This document shows positions 36,344 to 44,471 of a stretch of DNA of 64,000 nucleotides, piece by piece. The notes beneath the pieces were generated by a model, which saw only the letters and a list, made by a program, of their open reading frames with translations, did no database searches and was not told the origin of the DNA. The stretch is taken from the NCBI RefSeq assembly GCF_001975825.1, contig NZ_MTKN01000004.1, positions 155,886-219,885 of the forward strand, read 5' to 3'. Origin of the DNA: [Flexibacter] sp. ATCC 35208 (GTDB taxonomy: Bacteria > Bacteroidota > Bacteroidia > Chitinophagales > Chitinophagaceae). A program made the position numbers and the translations under genes. The stretch's first letter is position 1, and each line of letters starts with the position of its first letter.

Positions 36344-36473
36344 AATAACCCGTAGATATCCCGTACATATCCCGCCTCTTTATAGATGCGGGTTATTGGC
36401 GGCTTACAGGCGGGTTATATACGGCTTATAGGCGGGATATCTCCCTGAGAGCGCTATAGTAGTGCTATAGCGC
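36344..36473. repeat. 11-bp tandem repeats in both orientations plus a 9-bp inverted repeat
   Basis: Five head-to-tail 11-mers run from 36389 to 36443 (CGGGTTATTGG, CGGCTTACAGG, CGGGTTATATA, CGGCTTATAGG, CGGGATATCTC). At 36349-36381 the same unit occurs in reverse orientation (CCCGTAGATAT, CCCGTACATAT, CCCGCCTCTTT). As a result AATAACCCG (36344) pairs perfectly with CGGGTTATT (36389-36397), and ATATCCCGCC (36367-36376) with GGCGGGATAT (36431-36440). A separate perfect hairpin GCGCTATAG / CTATAGCGC sits at 36451-36473. No coding potential; lies between divergent rluD-type and lipB genes. Confidence 0.75.
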
Positions 36474-36551
36474 GGATGGCGCTTCGGAATGGCCGTGGGT
36501 AGTGAGTTGTAGCCAGGGCCTGATTTCATTTCCGGAAGGCAACATTTTCAG

Positions 36552-36559
36552 TAACTTTG
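36552..36559 (+). promoter_or_regulatory. lipB promoter box
   Basis: TAACTTTG, exact TAnnTTTG, seven bases before the ATG at 36567; transcription should start within a few bases of the start codon. Confidence 0.5.
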
Positions 36560-36566
36560 CCCGGTT

Positions 36567-37280
36567 ATGACCAACAGAACCATTCATATCCAGGACCTGG
36601 GCGTAATTGAGTATCAACCAGCCTGGGATTTCCAGGAGCAGTTGCTACAGGAGAACGTAAGAATCAAACAGGCAAGAGGCAGGGGAGAGCTCCCCGCCGA
36701 TGGCGTAGTAGAAACAACGAATCACTTCCTCTTTTGTGAACATCCCCCTGTATACACTCTCGGCAAGAGCGGGCATATGGAAAACCTGCTGCTCAATGAA
36801 GAACAGCTGGCGGACAAGGGGATTACTTTTGTACCCACCAACAGGGGAGGGGATATCACCTACCATGGCCCCGGGCAGGTAGTAGGGTATCCGATCCTGG
36901 ACCTCGAACACTTTTTCACCGATATAGGCAAATACCTTCGTTTACTGGAAGAAGTTGTGATCCGTACCCTGGCGGACTATGGCATCAAAGGAGACCGTTC
37001 TCCGGGAGAGACGGGTGTATGGCTGGATCCTGAAGATCCTAAAAAAGCCCGCAAGATCTGTGCGATGGGAGTGCGTTGCAGCCGCTGGGTGACCATGCAT
37101 GGTTTTGCCCTGAATGTGAATACAGACCTGAATTACTTCAGCAATATTATTCCCTGCGGAATTGTGGATAAGAAAGTAGCTGCCATGCAGGAAGAGCTGG
37201 GCAGGGAAATTCCCCTGGCAGAGGTGAAGGAGAAATTATTAAAACATTTTGCCGAAGTCTTTGACGCGGTGATCGCATAA
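36567..37280 (+). CDS. lipB: Octanoyl-[acyl-carrier-protein]-protein N-octanoyltransferase LipB
   Basis: 237 residues. Moves octanoate from acyl carrier protein to lipoyl domains, the first step of lipoate assembly. Family signatures: TNRGGDITYHGPGQVVGYPI (92-111), GVWLDP, ICAMGVRCSRWVTMHGFALNV, and catalytic Cys197 in NIIPCGI with the partner Lys163 in ARKICAMG. Slightly longer at the N-terminus than the enterobacterial enzyme, as is usual in Bacteroidetes. Single gene between a repeat-rich promoter region and a strong terminator. Confidence 0.96.
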   Translation: MTNRTIHIQDLGVIEYQPAWDFQEQLLQENVRIKQARGRGELPADGVVETTNHFLFCEHPPVYTLGKSGHMENLLLNEEQLADKGITFVPTNRGGDITYHGPGQVVGYPILDLEHFFTDIGKYLRLLEEVVIRTLADYGIKGDRSPGETGVWLDPEDPKKARKICAMGVRCSRWVTMHGFALNVNTDLNYFSNIIPCGIVDKKVAAMQEELGREIPLAEVKEKLLKHFAEVFDAVIA

Positions 37281-37319
37281 AAAGGAGGCCGTATCGTAAG
37301 TAAGATACGGCCTCCTTTT
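37281..37319 (+). terminator. Strong terminator after lipB
   Basis: 15-bp perfect stem (37281-37295 / 37304-37318) with eight-base loop and T-run. Confidence 0.9.
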
Positions 37320-37417
37320 ATTCGGGTACCTAATGGAGATAGGTAGTCCTTTAAGCACTTCAGAGGAGGTTTATTTATTTATTTTGATACACGCTCTTTA
37401 AATTTGGATAACCTCTT

Positions 37418-38224
37418 TTAGTTTCTATAGCTGAGTGGGATGAACACATTCCACTTTTCCAGCACTTTTCCGTCTTCTACAATTTCAAAATTGAACCAAC
37501 CGGCATGGAGGAAGATGGCTTTTTCCAGGATGAGGAAAGGCTCTTTTACCTCCTTGATGTCGAACAGGAAGCTTCCATCCGGTTCAAAAAACTTGATTAC
37601 ATATCTTTTATTGGGTGCTTCAGGCAGTTTGATATTCACATTGCCATCAGCAGTAGTATAAATGTAATTGGAAGGATGCCATACGATCTTCTCTTCTTTT
37701 GGCGCTTCTTTTTCCTTTTCCTTTACCGGGGCAGCTCCTTTGTCGGTCACTACGGGTGGCGGTGCGGTGGAGGTCGCTACACCTGCAGCTTTGGCTGCGG
37801 CAATAGCGGCTTTTACATCGGCGGCGGTCAGTTTTTCCCTGTCATCGATGGTGGAGTCCGGTACAGCCAGGACTACCTTGGTAAAGAAGTAACGGCCGTT
37901 GTTGAAGATGATCAACATACGGTAATAGTTGGAGCCTGGTAAAGGTTTTCCATCGTCGTATGCACACCGGATATCGCCGGGATTGGCGATATAACCAATG
38001 GTATTAAAGTTCAGGACGCTGTCCAGCGAACGCTGAACGCCGATCGACTTCACGTCTCTGAAACCCGATATAAATTCAAGACGGTTCTTCCCTGTTTGAA
38101 TCAGGGCCGAAAATTCCGGAAATACCGGGAGTGGTTTTTGTTGAACCTGTTGAGCCTGTACTGAAAATACTAATGCTGATAGTGCTAATACTGTGACAAT
38201 AAAAATTCGCGACAACTGCTTCAT
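37418..38224 (-). CDS. Secreted protein with fibronectin-III-like domain, function unknown
   Basis: 268 residues; I do not recognise a named family. Signal peptide 1-24 (cut after SVQA). Residues 38-125 follow the pattern seen in T9SS-associated FN3-like domains: NRLEFISGFRDVKSIGVQRS, FNTIGYI, then LPGSNYYRMLIIFNNGRYFFTKVV. A low-complexity Ala/Lys/Glu/Pro linker lies at about 130-180 (AAIAAAKAAGVATSTAPPPV). The last 90 residues (IKLPEAPNKRYVIKFFEPDGSFLF) look like a second beta-sandwich ending in FIPLSYRN. Probably envelope-associated. Single gene with no informative neighbours. Confidence 0.75.
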   Translation of the reverse strand: MKQLSRIFIVTVLALSALVFSVQAQQVQQKPLPVFPEFSALIQTGKNRLEFISGFRDVKSIGVQRSLDSVLNFNTIGYIANPGDIRCAYDDGKPLPGSNYYRMLIIFNNGRYFFTKVVLAVPDSTIDDREKLTAADVKAAIAAAKAAGVATSTAPPPVVTDKGAAPVKEKEKEAPKEEKIVWHPSNYIYTTADGNVNIKLPEAPNKRYVIKFFEPDGSFLFDIKEVKEPFLILEKAIFLHAGWFNFEIVEDGKVLEKWNVFIPLSYRN

Positions 38225-38330
38225 AAATTCCTGATTCCTATAACTACAATTAGCTTCAAATATAGTAAACGCCTTTTTAAATATTCGTTAATATAGTAAT
38301 ATACCGGGCAGAAGGAGAAAGATATTTTTT

Positions 38331-39218
38331 TTAGTAGTGTAATAACCCTGGTTTGAGTGAAAGGTTGCCCTGTAATCCGCCTGAATGGATCAATAAAACC
38401 CTGCTTCCCGGGGGATATATACCACTTTCTATGTCTTTTTTAAATCCCTGTACCAATTTGCCTGTATAAACTACATCCAATGGTATTTTAGTTTCATTAT
38501 AAAAATGATTCATGCATTCTGTCAGTGCCGGTGTGACCTTTGCATACCCGCCACCATGGTGTTCATGAACCAATTCCCACTGGGGTGCACTGCGATATTT
38601 CAGCAATGCTTTTACCTCTTCTGAAAGATAGTGCGCCCCTTTTAAAACCACGTACCCTTTTAGTTGCTGGGGTGGTTCCGCACTATTAATCAACCCTGCC
38701 AGCGTAGTACCAGTCCCTACTGCACAAATAATGTGGGTAAAGCCGGAAACATCGTGCATGGATAAGATCTCTTCACACCCTTCCGCCCCTGCCGCATTAT
38801 GTCCTCCTTCAGGTACAAAATAAGCATCCTGAAAGACCTCTTTCCAATCAATTGAATCTTTCTGTTTATACACTTCTCTTGTCACAAAATGCAACTGCAT
38901 ACCCTGTTGCTTTGCCAGTGCTAAAGTATGACTTAACATGGGCGCCGCTTCTCCCCGCACTACTGCCGTACACCGCATACCCAACAATCTGCATGCTGCC
39001 GCTGTGGCCGCCAGATGATTGGAGTATGCACCTCCAAAAGTTACAATATGATCCTTTCCATCCGCCTTAGCAGCCGCAATATTACATTGCAGCTTGAACC
39101 ATTTATTACCTGATACTTCACTGTGTAATAGGTCTAAACGCAACATGGCTGCCTGTATTGTACCGGGCAGCCATGTTGGTGTGATATTTTGTAACTGAAT
39201 ATTACGATAGTCAAACAT
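38331..39218 (-). CDS. ACC deaminase / D-cysteine desulfhydrase-like PLP enzyme
   Basis: 295 residues of the tryptophan-synthase-beta-like PLP fold II. GNKWFKLQCNI contains the PLP lysine; TFGGAYSNHLAATAAACRLLGM holds the Ser-Asn-His phosphate-side motif; AVGTGTTLAGL is the phosphate-binding loop. The family includes 1-aminocyclopropane-1-carboxylate deaminase and D-cysteine desulfhydrase, which cannot be separated reliably by eye. Its start overlaps the stop of the hexosaminidase gene (shared bases at 39218), so translation is coupled to a glycosidase operon, an unusual partnership. Confidence 0.85.
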   Translation of the reverse strand: MFDYRNIQLQNITPTWLPGTIQAAMLRLDLLHSEVSGNKWFKLQCNIAAAKADGKDHIVTFGGAYSNHLAATAAACRLLGMRCTAVVRGEAAPMLSHTLALAKQQGMQLHFVTREVYKQKDSIDWKEVFQDAYFVPEGGHNAAGAEGCEEILSMHDVSGFTHIICAVGTGTTLAGLINSAEPPQQLKGYVVLKGAHYLSEEVKALLKYRSAPQWELVHEHHGGGYAKVTPALTECMNHFYNETKIPLDVVYTGKLVQGFKKDIESGIYPPGSRVLLIHSGGLQGNLSLKPGLLHY

Positions 39219-41494
39219 TAATAAAACAGGCTATTGCGCAAATTTAATGCTTGTGCGCCTTTTGACAGCAATACATTTATCCAGCCAATTTCACCAGTAT
39301 TAAAATATTGTATCCTGATTTTATGATATCCCTTCTTTAATCCGATCACGCCTACTTTTTCTGTCGTACCATGTACACCATCATTATCTGCTACTACTTC
39401 ATCATCGATGTATAAAACCGATCCGTCGTCAGAGAGCAGGTTGAATGTATACATTGCATCCGCATCTACTTTTACATAACCTGTGTAAGTGATTCCGAAA
39501 TCTTTCTTTGTGGTAAGGAAAGGGCGTAAATCCAGACCAGCAATCGTACCTGCACTATCACCTTTTTCAGGTAGCTCTTTTGCAGTTTTGGGTACATTCT
39601 TATACACTGCTGAGAAACGTAATCCGTTATTTGCAGGTTTTACATTCGCAGCTTCTCTGTAAGGCTTACGTGTATAAGTCGTGCTATATACATTGCTCTT
39701 ACGACCACCAGGTGTTACTTCTATATACTTCAATACAACCGTTCCATTCTCAGGTACACTGATGGTGAATGGTTGTGCATAGCGTTTGCTGTTAATAGCT
39801 GGTCCACTACCATCGATGGTGTAAAATATGGCGGCGCCTTTCACGCCGGGAGTAAGTGTCACCGTCGTAGTTGGTACCGCAATCAACGTATCTTTCAGCT
39901 GTGCCGGTTCAGGTATTCTGAAGTTTACACCCTGCTTGTCAATAGCTGCCAGTACGGTTGGTGCTTTCTTCTGAAAGCGTTTCCAGTCACGCTTAGCAGC
40001 AGGAGACCAGGCTACTTCAGACAATGCTAATGCCCTGGGCCAGGCCATGTAATCTACATAAGTCTGATCAGGCATATATTCTGTCCATATATTTGCCTGC
40101 ACACCTTTGATATATTTCTGCTCTTCTGCATTCAAAGAAGGTGGCAATGGCTCGTAGTTATACACTGTGTTTAGTGAAAGATAATTACCAATTCTGCCTG
40201 GCTCTGTCGCCTCAGGGCTTTGGTAGTAATCGAGGTATAGGTAAGTATTAGGAGACATGATCACCTCATGTTTTTCCTTTGCGGCTGCAATACCACCCGC
40301 TTCGCCACGCCAGCTCATAACAGTTGCATTTGGTGCTAAGCCACCTTCCAGGATTTCATCCCAGCCAATGATGTTGCGACCTTTGCTATTTACAAACTTT
40401 TCCATTCGTTGTATGAAATAACTCTGCAAAGCATGTTCATCTTTCAATCCCAGTTTCTGCATGAGTGCCTGTACCTGTGGCGATTCTTTCCAGCGATCTT
40501 TCGGACATTCGTCACCGCCTATATGAATATACTTACCTGGGAAGAGGTCCATTACTTCTGTAAGTACATCCTGCAGGAAAGTGAATACAGAATCATTTGC
40601 AGGATTCAGTACTTCTTTCGAAATACCAAAGGTGGTCATGGTCTCATATTGCTTGCCATAACCAAAGCTGGGAAACGCTGCCAGTACTGCCTGTGAGTGG
40701 CCTGGCATTTCTATTTCAGGAATGATGGTGATATGTCTGTCTGCAGCATACTTTACGATATCCCTGATTTCATTCTGTGTATAAAATCCACCGTATGGTT
40801 TACCATCATAAGTATTGCTGCGTGCAGCATGACCTACTACGGTTTCTTTTCTTTGAGAAGCGATCTTAGTCAGCTGTGGATATTTTTTGATTTCAATACG
40901 CCATCCCTGATCTTCTGTGAGGTGCCAGTGGAAGCGGTTGAACTTATACTGTGCCATCACATCGATGAACTTTTTTACATAATCAGGTGGGAAGAAATGA
41001 CGGCCTACATCCAGCATCAGACCACGATAGGCGAAGCGGGGCGCATCGGAAATTTCCACACCAGGTATATGGATCGCTGCGTTTTTTTCAGCAGGTAATA
41101 ACTGTTGTAAAGTTTGCAGGCCATAGAACAAACCTGCTGCATCACCTTTCAGTGCAATGGTACCATTGTTTACAAAGAGAGTATAGGCCTCTGGTGCACC
41201 GGTTGTTTCTTTGATGTCGATAACGGCGGTGGACTTTACTTTCGGCACTGGTTTATCAGTCACTTCTACTTTAAACCCATAAGCACTTTGCAAAAAAGCG
41301 TTGAGCAAACCGGCGGTAGTTTTGGCGGCAGTACCTTCATAATGGATCAGTGCATTTTCATTCAACACAAAACTACCCGGTACACTTTGCAGTGACTTCG
41401 GCTCCGGGATGATCATGATGTCAGCTGTTTTCTTTTGAGCAGTACCATAAAGGCACAGCAGCGCTGATAGAGTTGACAGGATTAGTTTTTTCAT
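39218..41494 (-). CDS. Beta-N-acetylhexosaminidase, glycoside hydrolase family 20, with PA14-like tail
   Basis: 758 residues. Signal peptide 1-19. GH20 N-terminal alpha/beta domain about 25-150 (IIPEPKSLQSVPGSFVL). Catalytic barrel 155-500 has RGLMLDVGRHFFPPDYVKKFID, NRFHWHLTEDQGWRIEIKKYP and IHIGGDECPKDRW, whose Asp-Glu pair is the catalytic set for substrate-assisted hydrolysis. Then a chitobiase C-terminal-like segment about 535-620 and a PA14-type carbohydrate-binding module about 650-750 (TYTGYVKVDADAMYTFNLLSDDGSVLYID). Releases terminal GlcNAc or GalNAc from glycans. Middle gene of the operon with the GH29 fucosidase upstream. Confidence 0.94.
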   Translation of the reverse strand: MKKLILSTLSALLCLYGTAQKKTADIMIIPEPKSLQSVPGSFVLNENALIHYEGTAAKTTAGLLNAFLQSAYGFKVEVTDKPVPKVKSTAVIDIKETTGAPEAYTLFVNNGTIALKGDAAGLFYGLQTLQQLLPAEKNAAIHIPGVEISDAPRFAYRGLMLDVGRHFFPPDYVKKFIDVMAQYKFNRFHWHLTEDQGWRIEIKKYPQLTKIASQRKETVVGHAARSNTYDGKPYGGFYTQNEIRDIVKYAADRHITIIPEIEMPGHSQAVLAAFPSFGYGKQYETMTTFGISKEVLNPANDSVFTFLQDVLTEVMDLFPGKYIHIGGDECPKDRWKESPQVQALMQKLGLKDEHALQSYFIQRMEKFVNSKGRNIIGWDEILEGGLAPNATVMSWRGEAGGIAAAKEKHEVIMSPNTYLYLDYYQSPEATEPGRIGNYLSLNTVYNYEPLPPSLNAEEQKYIKGVQANIWTEYMPDQTYVDYMAWPRALALSEVAWSPAAKRDWKRFQKKAPTVLAAIDKQGVNFRIPEPAQLKDTLIAVPTTTVTLTPGVKGAAIFYTIDGSGPAINSKRYAQPFTISVPENGTVVLKYIEVTPGGRKSNVYSTTYTRKPYREAANVKPANNGLRFSAVYKNVPKTAKELPEKGDSAGTIAGLDLRPFLTTKKDFGITYTGYVKVDADAMYTFNLLSDDGSVLYIDDEVVADNDGVHGTTEKVGVIGLKKGYHKIRIQYFNTGEIGWINVLLSKGAQALNLRNSLFY

Positions 41495-41576
41495 ATGCTA
41501 AGCTGTTTTGCTTTTACGACTTTGGCCTCGGGCAAAAGATATAGAAGCTGTGATGGCCTGCGGCCGGCATTAAAAA

Positions 41577-42920
41577 TTAATCGTTATTCGTCAGGAAACC
41601 TCCTTTACCCCTGTACAGCTTTACAGGCTTGTCCAATTGCAGGGCTAATACAGTCATGTATTTATCCTGAACATTTTCTGGTACGTCAATATACACAAGA
41701 CCGGGCACACTGCTCCATGAAATTTTACCAACGATTTTATGAGATAGTTGAACGTCTGTTCCTACCACCTGAATATTCCTGATATTGTTCATAAGGCCTT
41801 TTACCATTACAGATCCGCTCATCCTGCCCGGGAGGAAGAGGTAGAGGGTTGTAGAATCTTTAGAGAGGGTAGTAGGACCATAGAAGTGACCTTGTGGTAT
41901 ACCACCGACGGTATTGAAGATAGCTGGTGCGTGTTTTTTGTTCCATGCACCCAGTTCTTTCAGTACGTTTACTTCTTCAGGAGGAATGTGACCAGCGGCA
42001 TCAGGGCCGATATCCAGCAGGAGGTTACCACCATTACTGATTGCATCTGCAAAGATGGTGATGATTTCATAAGGTGTTTTCCAGCTGGTATCGTCAGGGT
42101 GATAGCCCCAGTTGCTATTGATAGTCATACAGAGTTCCCACCAGTTGTAGTGAGGGCGGGTGACCGGGAAGTTTTGTTCTGGTGTTTCGTAATCACCATA
42201 TCCCTGCAGGCGGCCATTGATAATCGTGTTAGGATTATGGGTGGTGAGCATGGTCCGCATTTTAGGTGCTTCCCATTCAGCAGCGCTGTGTTCCCAGTCG
42301 CCATCGAACCACCAGAGGTCAGGGTTGAACTGGGTCATTACTTCTTTAAGTTGTCCTTCGTAGAAGTTGCGGAAGCGTTGCCAGCGCACAGTATCTTTAG
42401 CGGCATTATAGCGGGAACTGTCTTTCAAAAAGCCGGGATAGTCGGGATAACTCCAGTCGATCAACGAAAAGTAAGCACCGCATTTAATGCCTTCTTTACG
42501 CAGGGCGGCATAGAAGGGGGTGAGTACATCTCTTTTGGCGGGTGTACTGTTCACCGCATCCAGCTTACTTAATTTGCTGTCCCACAGTGCTACCCCATCA
42601 TGGTGCTTGGTGGTGATCACCGCATAGCGGGCGCCGGACTCTTTGATGAGCGATGCCCATGCAACAGGGTCATAACTTGAAGCAGTAAAGCCTTTTAGTT
42701 GTGACATATAGTCCTGATATGATATTTTTTTATTGTGGAATGACCAGGATTCGTCGACCCCATTTACGGAATATATACCCCAGTGAATAAAGATTCCGAG
42801 CTTCGCATCGGAGAACCATTGCATCTTTTGAGCGATTTCCGAAGGAGGAACATGTTGTTGGGCAAAGGCGTTGGCACATGACGCAAAGGCAATAGCAGCC
42901 TGCAAAAAGATTCTTTTCAT
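41577..42920 (-). CDS. Alpha-L-fucosidase, glycoside hydrolase family 29
   Basis: 447 residues. Signal peptide 1-20 (cut after NAFA). Catalytic barrel of GH29: WFSDAKLGIFIHWGIYSV, YAVITTKHHDGVALWDS and DLWWFDGDWEH, whose Asp is the expected nucleophile. C-terminal beta-sandwich about 350-445. Removes terminal fucose from host or plant glycans. First gene of a three-gene run (fucosidase, hexosaminidase, PLP enzyme), transcribed from the 230-base gap shared with the divergent nucleotidyltransferase gene. Fucose plus N-acetylhexosamine release points to N-glycan or mucin-like substrates. Confidence 0.94.
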   Translation of the reverse strand: MKRIFLQAAIAFASCANAFAQQHVPPSEIAQKMQWFSDAKLGIFIHWGIYSVNGVDESWSFHNKKISYQDYMSQLKGFTASSYDPVAWASLIKESGARYAVITTKHHDGVALWDSKLSKLDAVNSTPAKRDVLTPFYAALRKEGIKCGAYFSLIDWSYPDYPGFLKDSSRYNAAKDTVRWQRFRNFYEGQLKEVMTQFNPDLWWFDGDWEHSAAEWEAPKMRTMLTTHNPNTIINGRLQGYGDYETPEQNFPVTRPHYNWWELCMTINSNWGYHPDDTSWKTPYEIITIFADAISNGGNLLLDIGPDAAGHIPPEEVNVLKELGAWNKKHAPAIFNTVGGIPQGHFYGPTTLSKDSTTLYLFLPGRMSGSVMVKGLMNNIRNIQVVGTDVQLSHKIVGKISWSSVPGLVYIDVPENVQDKYMTVLALQLDKPVKLYRGKGGFLTNND

Positions 42921-43152
42921 TGGCAGATAAAAATTGATAATAATAATGTAACAGTCCGGGTTGGTATAGTGTTTGCTGGTTTGATACCACCTACAGGACT
43001 AATATTACAGGTAACTCTAATGGCTAGAGCTACGAAAGTAGAAACACCTATGTTATTGAAAAAGAAAGCGTGAAAATAGTTTTAATCAGTAAATTTAGTC
43101 CCTGGATTTTCGCCAATTACAATAAAAAATTAATTAAAACAATCTAGTAAAG

Positions 43153-44055
43153 ATGCAACCCACTTTATTGATTCTGGCAGCCGGTATGGCGAGCCGTTAT
43201 GGTAGTTTGAAACAAATACAGCAGTTTGGCCCTAGCGGTGAGACTATTATCGACTACTCAATTTATGACGCGATCAGAGCAGGTTTTGGTAAGATTGTGT
43301 TTATTATCAGGAAGGATTTTGAAGCGGAATTCAGAGAGATTTTTGAACCTAAACTGAAGGGTCGCGTACAGACTGATTACGTATATCAGGAGATGGATGC
43401 TTTCCTGGATGGATATCCGGTACCAGCGGATCGTACTAAGCCGTGGGGTACTGCGCATGCTGTATTGTGTGCTAAAAACGCGATCAACGAACCATTTGCA
43501 GTGATCAACGCAGATGACTTTTATGGTCGTGATTCGTTTGAGAAAATGGCGAAATTTCTCGAAAACTCCTGCAAACCTGATGTATATAGCGTAGTGGGTT
43601 ATCAGCTGAACAAGACCATTTCTGAGCATGGTTCCGTATCCCGTGGGGTATGTGCCGCTGATAGCAATGGCAACCTGGCTGAGATCAACGAGCGTACCAA
43701 GGTATATAAGGATGGCGATAAGATCGTATACGAAAATGCTGATGGCAGCAAGCACGAACTGGCACCTGAAACACCGGTATCCATGAATTTCTGGGGTTTC
43801 CACCAGAATGTATTTGAGAATAGCCAGAAGCTGTTCAAGGAATTCCTGGAGAAAGATGGTGATAAGCCGAAGTCTGAATTCTTTATTCCGATTGTAGTGG
43901 ACAACTTCATTCAGAACAAACTGGGTGTGGTTAATGTATTACCTACAGGTGCACAGTGGTTCGGTGTTACATACAAGGAAGATGCACCAGGCGTACAGGC
44001 TAGTTTATCAGCACTGGTTGAGTCAGGAGAATATCCAACTAACCTGTGGAAATAA
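43153..44055 (+). CDS. Sugar-phosphate nucleotidyltransferase family protein
   Basis: 300 residues. Nucleotide-sugar pyrophosphorylase fold, with the opening signature LLILAAGMASRYGSLKQIQQFGPSGETIIDY (the G-x-G-x-R-x-x-x-x-K region binds the NTP). FAVINADDFYG is the metal-binding centre, and PVSMNFWGFHQNVF a later family segment. Substrate specificity unclear: the closest kinds activate sugar 1-phosphates with UTP or dTTP, but this cytosolic single-domain type in Bacteroidetes is poorly characterised. Single gene; the ilv attenuator region follows. Confidence 0.88.
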   Translation: MQPTLLILAAGMASRYGSLKQIQQFGPSGETIIDYSIYDAIRAGFGKIVFIIRKDFEAEFREIFEPKLKGRVQTDYVYQEMDAFLDGYPVPADRTKPWGTAHAVLCAKNAINEPFAVINADDFYGRDSFEKMAKFLENSCKPDVYSVVGYQLNKTISEHGSVSRGVCAADSNGNLAEINERTKVYKDGDKIVYENADGSKHELAPETPVSMNFWGFHQNVFENSQKLFKEFLEKDGDKPKSEFFIPIVVDNFIQNKLGVVNVLPTGAQWFGVTYKEDAPGVQASLSALVESGEYPTNLWK

Positions 44056-44200
44056 AACTACCATCTGGTGTTAATTGATGTCAGTCGTTATACAATAATT
44101 CTACTGATTCTATTAAAAACGTACAAAGAAAAGGGGTTAAATTTCAATATTTTCAAAAAGGGAAGATTTGTTTGCGAAATCACTAAATTTTTTGATTGTA

Positions 44201-44231
44201 TTGTTTTTTACTTCAATCACCAATACTTTTG
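44201..44231 (+). promoter_or_regulatory. Promoter of the ilv leader/ilvE transcript
   Basis: TTG at 44201-44203, 20-base spacer, TACTTTTG at 44224-44231 (exact TAnnTTTG). Gives a 5' leader of about 20-25 bases before the leader-peptide ATG at 44260. Confidence 0.65.
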
Positions 44232-44259
44232 TACAGTTAAACATCAAAGTATTCCTCCA

Positions 44260-44373
44260 ATGTGGGTAAATAAAGACAATAACAAGATTAATCACATCGT
44301 AGCTCAGCTCAACTGGGCTATTACGCTCGTTGTGATCGTCGTTGTCATTATTAGCCACCAGTATGGAGGATAG
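44260..44373 (+). CDS. Branched-chain amino acid leader peptide (attenuator ORF)
   Basis: 37-codon ORF from ATG 44260 to TAG 44371-44373. Residues 21-31 read ITLVVIVVVII, that is eleven consecutive Ile, Thr, Leu and Val codons, the amino acids made by the enzymes encoded downstream. The last codons before the stop form TGGAGGA (44364-44370), which is complementary to TCCTCCA in the 5' arm of the terminator that follows. This is the logic of enterobacterial ilv leaders: a ribosome starved in the Val/Ile run leaves TGGAGGA free to block the terminator, whereas one that reaches the stop codon covers it. A longer frame back to 44068 exists, but promoter position favours 44260. Confidence 0.88.
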   Translation: MWVNKDNNKINHIVAQLNWAITLVVIVVVIISHQYGG

Positions 44374-44432
44374 GTAACTGTGTACAACCAAATCAATATA
44401 CAGCCTTCCTCCACCAGAGGGAGGCTTTTTTT
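44364..44432 (+). promoter_or_regulatory. ilv attenuator: antiterminator segment and intrinsic terminator
   Basis: Antiterminator: TGGAGGA (44364-44370) pairs with TCCTCCA (44407-44413), seven perfect pairs. Terminator: AGCCTTCC (44402-44409) pairs with GGGAGGCT (44419-44426), one G-U, nine-base loop, then T-run 44426-44432. The two structures share bases 44407-44409 and exclude each other. ilvE begins 40 bases later. Confidence 0.85.
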
Positions 44433-44471
44433 ATGCCTGTTATTTCACTAGATTTCTAATATCTGAATTAT

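Noticed and set aside
44068..44373. 101-codon frame ending at the ilv leader stop
   Set aside because: The exact promoter box at 44224-44231 lies inside it, so transcription begins too late for this start; only the last 37 codons are kept as the leader peptide.
44364..44432. Possibility that the ilv region is a T-box or metabolite riboswitch
   Set aside because: No T-box sequence or known aptamer core is seen, whereas the Ile/Val run and overlapping stems explain the region as leader-peptide attenuation.
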